This document shows positions 30,092 to 41,106 of a DNA stretch of 64,000 nt, in pieces. The position numbers and the translations under genes are program-made. The DNA is from Paraphaeosphaeria minitans (taxonomy: Eukaryota > Ascomycota > Dothideomycetes > Pleosporales > Didymosphaeriaceae). The stretch is from NCBI GenBank assembly GCA_015832175.1, contig WJXW01000008.1:1240001-1304000 (forward strand), read 5' to 3'. The first letter of the stretch is position 1. Each line of letters begins with the position of its first letter. The notes under the pieces were generated by a model that worked only from the letters and a program-made list of their open reading frames with translations, did not search any database and was not told where the DNA came from.

Positions 30092-31966
30092 GTTGAGCGG
30101 TGACTGTGTCTGAAAGTCAACACATGGATTGGATTGAAGGAAACGGGTAACTTGACTTGGGGAGTGAAGCGGTTAAGGCAGATGAATCACTTTGATTGAT
30201 AGACTGATATGAACTTTGAGGGACTCTTTTCAACTAGAAGTTTCAACTAGAGGAATGGTTCACATGCACGGTGTCAAGATTGATCATAGCGAGGACTCAC
30301 TTGGTAGTGATAGCCAGGTATTTCTGGAAGGGCGATAATAGTGGTGGCTATGCTGCTAAACCAATGGCGATTTCAGGCATTCAGGATGAGAGATGACCTT
30401 ACAAAGAGAAGGTTTAAAGGTTCACAAGGAAGTGTGATTGGGGAGTCGATGCTGGACGAGGGTGGACTTAGGGTGGTGATCGAATGAGGACTGTTATCGG
30501 TGAAATGTAGTGGCCTCGATGTGCGGAGATCCATGACTGCCTACCGCACTGCCCCTTTAATGCAATGTCCGCTTCCCCTCCTCTCACCTGCAGTTCAAGC
30601 GTGGAGAGGTGCATAGACTAGATCTGCACCTTCCTTATGTCAAGGCAAAGATATGTACTTACTTCACGGTTTTTGACGCCGTGTGGAGACAAGTAATGTC
30701 CAGGAATGGTGGACCTGACGGATCACTTTGTGACGCGAATGTACCTTGCTCACAATCTTTCACATACGCACTTATACCCCTTCACCCTAAGAACACAATC
30801 CCTCCATCACTGGCTTGTATGAAGGGTGTTCATAGCCGATCGTGTGCAGAGTTCTTGGGCCCTCGCCGTGCATCAATGGGCCACTTTTAGGGTATGACTA
30901 GCATTTCCATCGGCTGAGATTATACGAACCACTTTCGCTGCCTCTATCGGCTTGAAAACTTCGAGCCAGATGAGTTCTGCAAATGTTATGCACGCCAGCG
31001 ATGGGGTCACCCTCTACTACCTTTGGAGAGACGTAGCCTCGTCGCACTTACCACGGAGGGGGGTATACACGTAACACTTACCACGGAAGGGGGTACACAC
31101 GTCGCACTTATCACGGAGGGAGGTATACACGTCGCACCTCCGGGATCGCATACAAAACGTGCCTTGCCTTTTCTCGGTCGAGATGTCGCACCACCAGATA
31201 GTATGACTTCCTATGAATGCGGTAGGTAAAGTCCGAGTGGCTGCACATTGCACTGACGATATCTAAGGTCAGAGACATCGAGCTAAAGATGAGAAACGCT
31301 ACCTGAGGCTCTTACCAGTACGATCCAGTTCTGCATGGTGATTGCTAGGTGGTCAACGTTCGGCGATTTCTGGAAAGAGGCCGTTTCACGTGACAGGTTC
31401 CGGACCAGCAAAGTCTTGGCATTCCCCGCACCGTCATCCAGGCTCCAACACATATCTGTCGTGTGCGATACGTTCCGCCTTTCGTGAGCTTATGGCAAGC
31501 TTCAATTCAGCAGTCATATCATGCGCACTGTTCTGACGCTGAGCGGCATACAACTCGAGATTCTTCTGCCACCGAGAAGCGGGCCCTGCCCCGCCAAAAT
31601 CTGCGTCCGGACCAAGCCACTGGTTGGGCACCAACACTTCGCTCATCTACATATATGTTCCATTACGGCGCTCTTCGACCTCGTTGATCCACCTAGAGCT
31701 CATTCCTCTGTAGAGCTAGCTCCGCGGCATAGAAACATTTCATTCGCAACAGCATTGAGGTGAACCCACCAACAGATCCCAACCTTCGCTTCTAGCAGCT
31801 GACAGATCTTTTTTCACATAGCGGAACCCTTCTCTCCTTCCGCTGGGCCCTCGTATCGCTCTTAGCGAATAGTTTTTGCGATTTCTACCCGATAAAAACC
31901 CCGTTCCCTCCAATCGCCCGTCTCCGCTGTCATTATCCCGGTTGACTTGCGCAACGACTCGAGCGT
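30092..31966. other. Gene-poor tract
   Basis: Several short frames exist on both strands but none shows domain resemblance or a convincing start context. The only structure noticed is a 30-bp minisatellite near 31.05 kb, listed separately, and one TCACGTGA site near 31385. Confidence 0.45.
31043..31132. repeat. Minisatellite, three 30-bp units
   Basis: Units begin at 31043, 31073 and 31103 with consensus CGCACTTACCACGGA then GGGGGGTATACACGT, differing at a few positions each. They sit in otherwise non-coding sequence. Confidence 0.85.
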
Positions 31967-32206
31967 ATGTCTACGGTTGGGAAAACAGCATTAGGAGGAG
32001 ATTGGGAGACAATCTCGAACTATAAATTTAATATTACGAAGGACATGATAATGTTGTTCCAAGGCCGGTCTTGCAATATTAAGGATGGTGGGGGAGCACT
32101 TATTGAGAAGCTAGGGGAGAAAGACGGTTTGGCAGAAAGACATGTTTTGCCAGGCTACCAATGCTTTGTGATGAAAGCGAAGGTCAAGTTTGTTACAAAG
32201 GATTGA
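31967..32206 (+). CDS. Possible small protein or gene fragment (79 residues)
   Basis: ATG-started frame (MSTVGKTALGGDWE, ending AKVKFVTKD) with fairly protein-like composition and two hydrophobic stretches. No TATA box, splice partner or family was recognised. It could be a gene fragment. Confidence 0.25.
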   Translation: MSTVGKTALGGDWETISNYKFNITKDMIMLFQGRSCNIKDGGGALIEKLGEKDGLAERHVLPGYQCFVMKAKVKFVTKD

Positions 32207-32298
32207 CAATGACCGTTGCGCACTCGTATCCTAGCTTATTTTATCACCTAATCCCCAGGAATTGGCTACATAAAAGCCGCTTTCGTATCCCATTCTGA

Positions 32299-33426
32299 TT
32301 AAGATGAAGGAATCTCATTGCACACTTCCGGTAAGAGCATAGTGACCCCATTTGTAACCGCCAGTCCTCCCCGATCGTTCTCCTGCGTCCAACCTTTACT
32401 CGTCTTCAGTCCTGCACGGAAAGGTTCGGGTATGGCCTCGACTAGCTGACGGCTCATGAACGAAAAAGAACAGTAGTTGTCAAGGTCAGGCAATGCTAGA
32501 TAAAATTTGGTGTCAGTCTCCGGCAACTGTGAAAAGCACCAAGGACGCCTCACATACCCAGTGGGTGCGGCAGTCGAAGCTGGGTTCGCTCCAATGTAGC
32601 ATCCTCATTGTTTTTGCCTTGGTCAGCCGTGGTGATCGTTGAAGTGACACCTGGAGAGGACGCATGTCCATTAAAATCCGTCAAGGGCACTCTGTCTGCC
32701 CGAACTCTTGGAGAGTCCGACAAATGAAGGGAACATGGGCTTTGAGTTACTACTTCATAAGTCATGGAAACGAGAAAGCCGGTACAGTTGTTGCACTTAC
32801 GTCCTGTAGGTTGGCTTTGGTCCTGCTGGAGATGACAACATGTACTGGATTGCCTCTTACGTTTCTTGGGTCTCAGGTGGATGCGAGCTTAGTCCATTAT
32901 CAGCGTCTTTCATGGTTACCCACAACCACGTATGAGTACCTGTCAAAAAATTTCGATATAAATCTTCATCTTCGGCATTTAATTTCGCAGAGACCATATT
33001 GTCGATGTCGTCGCGGTAAAGACTGTCTCCAATTCTTCTTCGCTGAACAAAATCGCTTACATTCTTGACTAGGAAGTCGAATCGCGTCTGTGGTAGTTCA
33101 ATGATGTCTTTAACCTTATACGTGAGTGCGCAGAACGTCAAGGCATTGCAATCTAGTTGACGGAATGCTAAGTGCCTGTTGTTTCCTCGGGTTGATGGTT
33201 CGAACACGAACTTGAGGAAATGCTTGACTCTAGTCGCCTCTTGTCTTGGAAAGGATGAGAGTTGCAGTAGTTTCACTGTAACATGTAGCTTTTCCTGTAC
33301 TTTGAGTTGGCTATGAAGTTGCGATAATGTCTGAAAAATAAGGTCGAAGTTGATGTCAAGACCATCGTAGTGCCACATATCCGTTCCAACCATGTCTAGC
33401 TTCTCTTTGAAGGATGAGACCGACAT
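32299..33426 (-). CDS. Hypothetical protein, three or more exons
   Basis: Exon 1 (33426 to about 32860) starts MSVSSFKEKLDMVG and has a helical, Leu-rich character. A middle exon (about 32765-32560) reads SPGVTSTITTADQ and is hydrophilic. The last exon, from about 32491 to 32299, reads ALPDLDNYCSFSF to CNEIPSS. A 62-nt intron (GTATGT to ATCTAG) joins the last two in frame. The junction between exon 1 and the middle exon contains two donors (GTAAGA, GTAAGT) and I could not fix the splice. No domain is recognised. It is divergent from the nucleotidyltransferase gene at 34105. Confidence 0.5.
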
Positions 33427-34104
33427 CTGATCGTTCGTGGGGGTCAGGCAAGAGTCCAGAATCGCCGGGCCTGCTTGTTGGGAGGGGTATCGTGGAGAAG
33501 TCCAGAGAGAAGAGACTTGCTTCCCTTCAGTGAAAATGGTAATTGAAAGAACGGGGAGGGTGCGACGTACGCTCGCCTCACCGAGGGCGAACAGGTGGCC
33601 TTCCCACTGGCAAGGGGTTTAGAGCAGCATTGGTGACAGTCCCACTATTTTTCATGTGCGAGCATTATTGATTGGTCCGGATAGCTCATGTTTCCAATCT
33701 CGGAGTGAATGCTGACCAATGAACGTCCCACCTCGGGAACAGGGTTGCGACCCGTCTGGAGGGGATGTGTGCCTATAAAGGGCACGGACCATCGTATTCG
33801 TGATAATTGAGGCATCACATCTGCAATAGGCAGCACTGGCAGCCTAGGATAATTGTTCATCCTACGCGGAAGCTCACCAGAACCCGCCGTAATCCACCTA
33901 ATGCTTACAATGTCGAGGTCCTGGGTGTAAAGTGGAAAATAGCGCATCAGACGATTCGTATTCATCCGCCTACTGACCATTTGTAAACGCTCCATATAAA
34001 GCAGGTGAATAACCCCTTCATCGTGATTGCAACAACTTAAAGGTGCACCTGCACATATAAATCTTGATCATTTACCTCAGAATTATTGTTGGCTTAACAT
34101 TACA
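33427..34104. other. Divergent intergenic region
   Basis: Lies between two divergent genes. A 116-codon minus-strand frame at 33645-33995 is open but has no recognisable features, and overlaps the likely promoters; I do not call it. Confidence 0.4.
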
Positions 34105-34901
34105 ATGGCAGAAGTCTATGACACCACCCGGTTCGGCCAATTGTACTACGCATCCAGGCAGCCTAGCAGCGACCAGCTTGGCCTTGCGGCAACACATGTC
34201 ACAGCGTGGCTCAATCATTATAAATTGCCAAATGCAATCATAGGTGGCTGGGCAGTGTTTCTGAGAGGAGGTAAACGGCAGACATTAGATGTGGATCTTA
34301 CCGTTGCAACGACGATGCCATACCTCAAGTCAATTCTGCTTCTGGACCGTCGGTAAGTCGAATTCTAACAAGAACGGACGCTACTAAGCTTCCAGTATAT
34401 GTTTCCCATTGACGCATGGGTCAACATCCGTACAAATCTTCGTTTGGGTTGGTCGAAGCTTTGACACGTCAGCCCCAAACACACCAGACTATGCAGTGAG
34501 CATGGACCTTGTCCTCAGCGGTAAGCATCTCTGACATCTACCCTCGTAGTTTCATCCGACTGATGGATATAGGCAATCTGGATATTCCTGCCTCTCTACA
34601 TGGCGCATGCGAAAACATCACGCCAGTCGTTAATACGCCACATGGAGGGTCAGCGATGGTATTGAACGTCTTCTATCAGTTGTACGCCAAGTTCAGCGCC
34701 TTCTCCAGGCGTGGCACAACCTCAGACAACGACTTTAACGATCTGGTTTTTCTGCTCAATAAGCACGCAAATGAATTACCGTCTTTGCGACAATCGCTGA
34801 ATATCGATCAGCGACGGTCCTTTTTGCAAACTTACAGTCAAAAGTACGTCGGGTACAACGAGAGCATTACATATATGAAGCGCCTTCTAGGGTTAGAATA
34901 G
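34105..34901 (+). CDS. Minimal nucleotidyltransferase-like protein (AbiEii/MNT fold), three exons
   Basis: Exons 34105-34352, 34396-34520 and 34573-34901 join in frame to 233 residues. The nucleotidyltransferase signature is visible at about 44-68: IIGGWAVFLRGGKR, then TLDVDLTV, that is G-G-x-A followed by the D-x-D metal pair. A further acidic residue, D in VSMDLVLSG (about 122), fits the third catalytic position. The C-terminal part (LYAKFSAFSRRG, then DNDFNDLVFLL) matches the helical tail common in AbiEii-like proteins. Such folds transfer nucleotides to RNA, protein or antibiotics; the target here is unknown. The second intron ends TATAG. The next gene, 0.4 kb downstream, is also nucleotidyltransferase-like. 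Confidence 0.72.
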
Positions 34902-35343
34902 GCAGAGCTCTTTGGGAAGGCTTTCTAAGTATAGTAATCAAGTGTAATTTCGCAGCACGCTTCCATCTTCACTGTGGCCTCGCATGTGTGGCGCAATCAG
35001 ATGCAGTGTCTGAGTTTCATTCCGCCCGGCATTAAGCCTAAAGGGCACTAGTACAATTATCACGTGATCCCAGCCTTCTGATATCCCATAAACTCCTCAA
35101 AGCCCTTACTAGTACCCTCTTTCTGCGCTACCATCCCTTGCTAATAGTCTCCTATGCCTGTGCGTGTTAAATTTTGCCAAGACACTTGGAGCCAGGAATT
35201 CCTAGTAGCGTCGGTGCATCTTCGGCATTGCGTTGTGAGACACCCAGCACGTCAGCTGCTAAGGACTTAAGCTTACCGTGCCACTGTGTCAACCTCTTTT
35301 CATTCTCACAAGAATCCTAATGTTGGTTACATCGTCGCAAGAC
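34902..35343. other. Intergenic region
   Basis: Separates two nucleotidyltransferase-like genes. It contains a TCACGTGA palindrome near 35062. No gene is seen. Confidence 0.4.
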
Positions 35344-36418
35344 ATGTGCTCCTTTCGACCTGAGCCTTGGGGTGTCCATCAACTGATCAAGACGCTTGAG
35401 GAGCATGGTGTTCATTCTCTTGTCGTGGGAGTTTCAGCGCTAGTATTTTATGGCGCCGAACGCCTACAACATGTATGTTGAGAGATCCACACGAGTCTCT
35501 GTAACTAACATGTATTAGGCTTGGGAGATCTGTGTTCCTTCACAGCAATTCGACTCTGTCATGGAACTCCTTTGCTCAGACTTGCATTCCTGCACGTACC
35601 AGCCAATTACCCGCAAACACCAGCCTCAACCTGGTTCTCTGTCACACCTGCATCCTCGATTTCGTAGAAAGGATGTTGAACTCGATATCGTACTGGTTCC
35701 TTCATTCGACGTGCACATCGGAAACACAGTCTCTACAGTTACGTACAGTGCAAGCGGTGTTCCGTATCCGGCACTCCATATCTTGGTGCAAAGCTTCCTC
35801 GACACCTATGATGTAGTGTCGCTATGCGATATCATTGACGGTACCGATATCTCGGAGGAATGGGGTAACAAGTCTCTTGACTTGAGCGGTACGAATGATG
35901 TGCAGTGGGCCGGATATATGAATGAGCGATACTTTGCTTCGATCGCTAGGAGAGGAGGGAATGATGTTACCATTATTTCCAACTCAGAGTGTAGGAAGAC
36001 GGGCCATGTGGGAGACCTATGTACGACAGAAAAAGGCAAGATTGGGATGGACGCATTCCAATGGTATGTTCGATACTCGGTATCGATTGAAGGGATGGAA
36101 ATACCCGGATTGGGAACAAAAAGTGGTTTGAGATGTTTGTTTCGATCTTTCATAAGGACGCGTGGAACATGTGATGAGATCATGCTTCCTGGCTGCCCAC
36201 CTTCAGTCAAGGGTTATTTTGATACCGATCCTCCATCACAAGACCACCTTGCCCTTAAAATATCGTACGACCTCGATATAAAGAGAGTAGGTAGATACTG
36301 CGGCGCAGAGAACGTTCTTGGTATCGATAGTTTGCCGCGAGCGTGCCATAGAGAACATATCCGTAACAGCAGTGCCGTCCACCTTATAGCTATTCTGGCA
36401 ATAATACGGTGCGCATAA
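35344..36418 (+). CDS. Nucleotidyltransferase-like fungal protein, two exons
   Basis: Exons 35344-35472 and 35519-36418 join in frame (46-nt intron, GTATGT to ATTAG) to about 342 residues; an in-frame ATG at 35320 is an alternative start. The N terminus has LVVGVSALVFYGAERLQHAWEI, broken as VVGVSALVFYGAER and AWEICVPSQQ, the G-x-x-A-x-x-x-x-G-x-x-R pattern of nucleotidyltransferase-fold proteins. A later acidic pair sits in RRKDVELDIVLVP. The central and C-terminal parts are unrecognised. The two D-containing motifs are farther apart than in the gene upstream, so this is a different subfamily, not a tandem duplicate. Confidence 0.58.
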
Positions 36419-36996
36419 ATTACCTCGTCGCGTCCCAACAAACCCAACACACAGTATGCCAGCCTTCGACATGCCCCAGCCAGTGTGTGGGAGGCGATGC
36501 GTTCTCCAAAATCGCAATCGTCTAGTGTAACCGGCTGCAATGGCCACTGCTGACGTGGTCATTCATGAAGTTATTCCATTAATCCAATCTTTGTCCCATG
36601 GCCCCATGTCCTGGTGCTCCAGTATTTAACAATAGAATCAAGCATATGACCGGCGGGTGACATGGCAAGATAAGCTATCCAACTGTATCCCAATCAATGC
36701 CTCAAGAGGTCGCTGGACGTGCTCGTGAGCTAGATCAACACCGCAGCTTTCAGTGCGCCATTGGTGAGGGTTGCATGCGTATTCACTTCCCTCAGATGCG
36801 GGCGCCCTCAGGAAGCGCGCGCTTTATGGCGGGGCCGCGTCCGATTGGATGGAGGAAATCGTCAATGCTCAACTCCTTGTCCCACCAACCCTCTGCACCC
36901 CAACTTTAGCTGTGACTCACTCGCCGCCGACGTGGGGAACGCAATCCAGCTACACCAGAAGGATGATAGCGCCAATATCACGGTTGGCAAGGTGTG
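36419..36996. other. Upstream region of the DUF7924 gene
   Basis: No supported gene. Overlapping short frames at 36697-37079 reach into the next gene and are not called. Nothing repeated was noticed. Confidence 0.4.
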
Positions 36997-38719
36997 ATGG
37001 CGCCCTTTGCGACAAGAACGCGCCGCTTTTCACCCAAGGCACCTCCACACGCTCGACAGATCAACGGTTCGGTGGTTGAAGACAACTGTATGCTCGAACC
37101 AAATCTCTTTCGCCAACGCAAGCGTGCTCGTTCGGAGCAGCATTCAGGCCAGCAAAGCGAGACATCACCCCCGACGAAGAGAAGGAAAGCTAGCCCGTCC
37201 AACGAAACTCCAGCGGCGTTCTGGGACAATCTATCGAAGAACTCGCTCACGAAGAGAGCACTGAGAGAACTCGACAGGAGAAATACCCAAGCTGTTCAAT
37301 GCGCGTCACGTACGCCGCAAAAGCAGTTAAGCATCGCAAGTGAACGAGGGGAAATTGACTATCTCCACAGCCACGACCCGAAGATCCTGAACGCCTGGAA
37401 AACATTCTCCAGACACGGCGGCCCAGATCTGTCGGACCTGAGAAGCGTGAGATGACAACGCTATACCGTCTCCTAGCGATGCTGACAGTCCGCCTCAGTT
37501 CCCCGAGCCTACCCGCATCACGAAGCACACCATGAGCGCGAGCCGTTCGAGCACTCGAAGCCGACAACGAGATTCTGCTTCCACAAGCACTAGACCCACT
37601 ACAAACACAACGGGGACAAAAACCACTGGGGTTTATGACCGGGACTTTCAACAGCACCTTGTTGATCATCACATCTATCCCGATGCCTATGAACATCCCG
37701 ATGGCAGCATGCCTGCTGAACCAAACAATTGGGAGAATCTCCAACACATCTTGGCACAATCTCGACTATCTCTTTCCCCAAGTCGTTTTTCCAATCAGGA
37801 ATTCAAGAAATTCAAACAGGCAGATGCACATGCGACAAAAGAAAAACAGGTTTCGGAACTAGTCATCCCTTTCATAGAGGGCACGATTGAAGATGCTAGA
37901 TGTCGCTCAGGAGGAATCCCGTTTAACAACCTCGACCCGTTGACGGACGGCACGCTTAAGCCCGGGAATCCAGATGTCTACTATGGTGCTCGGCCAGAAC
38001 AGCTCAGCAGGGAGATTCGCAACGAACTTGGTGGTCACATTATTCCCTCGACACAACACGACCTACCCATGGCCCCAAATTTCTTTCTCGCAGCTAAGGG
38101 TCCTGATGGATCGTTAGCTGTAGCTGGACGACAAGCGTGTTACGACGGTGCATTGGGCGCACGAGGTATGGCAAGTTTACAATCGTACGGACAAGGGGAG
38201 CCGGACTACGGCACTGCTTATGCTATTTCATCAATCTATCACGGCGGCACGCTCAAGATATACACCAACCACATGACGCAATCAGGCAGCCCTAGCAGCC
38301 GACCTGAGTATCATATGAATCAGTTGAGGTCGTTTGCTATGACTGATACCGTCGACACTTTCAGACAAGGTGCAGGAGCATACAGGAACTTGAGAGACTG
38401 GGCAAAGAAGCAAAGGGATGACTCAATTAGGCAGGCGAATGAGATGACAGTTCCTGTGGAGGTCGAGACACCGGCGAATGACGAGGCAAGCACAAGCCCG
38501 GCGGAAAGCTTTGTGACAGCAACGTCGGACACAGAAGCCTACACCGTGAGTCAAGAGTCTCATACAACGAACGAAGGCTCTAATGCGTTGGGCATTTTTG
38601 AGGAATCCGATAGCTCGATAGAGACCATCGCAAATACCAGAGTCGCAGCGAAGCAACCGAACAAGCGCAAGCGACGCAGCACCAATGCGGCGAGCGAGGC
38701 ACAGCTACGCGCTGATTGA
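36997..38719 (+). CDS. DUF7924 family protein (possible PD-(D/E)XK nuclease fold)
   Basis: Exons 36997-37446 and 37499-38719 join in frame over a 52-nt intron to 556 residues. The first exon encodes a disordered basic region (KRARSEQHSG, TKRRKASPS) then WDNLSKNSLTKRALRELDRRN. The second begins FPEPTRITKHTMSASRSS and carries the DUF7924 core: VYDRDFQQHL, FKKFKQADAHATKEKQV, GNPDVYYG, NFFLAAKGPDGS, RQACYDGALGARGM, and MNQLRSFAMT. The D in NPDVYYG followed by the K in AAKGPDGS resembles a PD-(D/E)XK site, except that Ala stands where Glu or Asp would be expected; this may be family-normal. The C-terminal tail is acidic and ends with a basic KRKRR. Fungal genomes often carry many copies; a decayed 5' copy lies at 9.1-9.5 kb. 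Confidence 0.85.
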
Positions 38720-41106
38720 GCTGGTACACCCTCTACGCCTCACGATATTCTCCTTATTTATGATTTCGGCGTCTAGAAAGGAGCATGTGGGGGATCGAGC
38801 CGATCGAGCAGAGCGCGAAGTTAGCGGGTAGCAGCGCTTCGGAACGAATTCCTAAGTGAATTTGTAATAGTAGACATTTGGTCTTGCTGTGTAAGCGCGA
38901 TAATGAGCAAGTATGCTTTAGTGTGTTACTTCCCTACTATAACTATCATATTACGACGTTGGAACGCTCCTTCCTTCTTTGCCAGCCATCATGTGTTGCA
39001 CCTCTCCTTTAAAAATGTCCGTTCGCGCCAATCGCAGGATGTATGGATGATGGGAAACACCGACGCTACAGGATGCTGCCACAGTCACCACAAAGGCGTT
39101 GTTCAACGGCATACTCATCACCATTCTGGTATAAGTGATGTTGGCTTCGGTGCTCGGTAAAAGGAGGGGTGTGTAAGTGAATCCGCGTTTGGACGGGTGG
39201 TGACAACCAAAAGGCCGTCAATCAGCCTATGAAGCGACGGCGGCGATCGTACTCGTAGTATCGAGGGGCACGTTGCAGGAGGCGACTGACGCTCATCGAG
39301 TTGGAGAGACGGAGCCTCGCTGGCTGTGGCCGCTTATCGTACATTGGTGGGTTTGATGGCCTCCGGGTACCGCAAGCTCGCTAGGCTCCAGAGAAAAAGT
39401 CGATATCAATAATTGGAGGGTTCGATTTGTATCTCAGGCTTCAGACCGAGTGATGATCGAGTCATTGATTAAAGGATTTCAGCAGCTTATAGAGCATTCT
39501 TAGTAGGAGCCTATCGGAGGACGGCACATCTGTTCAGCCGGCATATTTTGCCGAACTTATTCCGGTGAGCTACTAGCTCGGAGAAGCGTCAGTTAGGCGC
39601 GTTGATACACGTCTGCTATGATTCCCACACCTGTTCAACACAATCTCTTTGAATGCTCTAGCCACAATCTGTAATGTAAGGCCCTCCAGCATAATTGAAT
39701 TTAGCTGTTACCTGCCGATCCTTCGTCCCGTGCTGCATGTCTCTCTTCAGCAAATGCAATGGAGGGACCTAGTTTCTCACAACGCGATAGCCTGATTCTA
39801 GCACCCGGCACGTACTGCTACACGCTTGCTCGATCGCCGTTATGCGTATTACCACCCACCCGCTCGCCGTCTAGGCCCTGGATGGCTCTGAAGCCGTCTC
39901 CTTGCCGCGGCGGCTCGACGAAACTCCGCGACGCCAAAACAGACACTCGAAGGTTATATCTTAAGGATTTAGAGGCAGCAAAGAATCAAGAATCAGAAAT
40001 CGTATACAAAGGAGCGAAAAGTGGTGAATATAAGCTCACTGAGCTCTGGGTGTATGAAGAGCAAGTCACACTGCACAGGGCCTTGTTGTGCGCCTACGGC
40101 CCTCCGTAGCAGAGACACACGACTTCTTTTCAGCGACACGGCGAGGGCCATTCGACAACGATCTATTTCTAGCCTTTACAGAGACAGGAACCAGACGACG
40201 GCAACCCGCTACACCTATTCTTAGCGTGGCTATGCCCGCCTCGCGACCGGACAGCGCGACGCCGCCGTTGAGAACCAACACGGTACTGTACATACGCTGC
40301 CGGTGTCACAGGACCCTCGAGAAATAATATTTCTATCTCTAAAATAAAAATTAAAGTAAAAAATTTAGCACGTTTTAAGTATGCTGTCGATTACCTAAGG
40401 TGCAGTCTCTAACGTCGTTTCCCTAATTCGCTTCCAATGAGTATCGATCACACTCTGTTTCTTACATTACGTTTTAAACGCTGCTGGGTCGCATTTGTGC
40501 AGCTAATCCTCTGGAGACAGCCCCGTCTCTTCCTGGAGCATCAGGCAATAACTGCACAATGTCAGCCTAAGTCATATTAACAACCTTTGTGATACTTGCC
40601 TTTTCTAGAATCGGCTTTCCGTCTTCCACAGTTACTAACATTTTGTTTGTCGCCGCACTACAGCCGGCGACGTCTTTGGATACATTGGCTTTCCATCAAT
40701 TTTACAAGCGCAGGACCCTGCTCGACGAGCTGCCGCGACTCATACACAGAATACGCGCGAACACATTCAGAACTACACAATCCGATCGTATCGTCAAGCC
40801 TTCGCCCAAGGCGCGGAGCAGAGCAATAACGTGCGTTGGAGTATCGCTCATACAATACCGCAGTGTATAAAGACACGGTCTGTCTTGGGTGTAAATCAGG
40901 ACGCGTGGCTCTGCTAAGGCTGCGATAGCGGTATACGTAGGAGCAGTGTGGTTGAACAGAATGCGCATGTTTTACTCTGTATTTATTTCCGCGTAGAACC
41001 AGAGCCATGAAGGGCAACCGGTAGCGAGGATATGCTAGGAGAATTCTTCGAAGCTGGTGTCTTGAGCTGTTCTAGTATATTAAGAGTCATACAATATTAT
41101 GCAGTG
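38720..41106. other. Gene-poor tract of 2.4 kb
   Basis: Short frames up to 119 codons occur on both strands, none with recognisable motifs. Near 40320-40380 it is A/T-rich. I see no transposon signature, tandem repeat or RNA gene. Confidence 0.45.

Noticed and set aside
39759..41017. Frames of 80-119 codons between the DUF7924 and F-box genes
   Set aside because: No motif, open on several frames in both strands, composition not protein-like.
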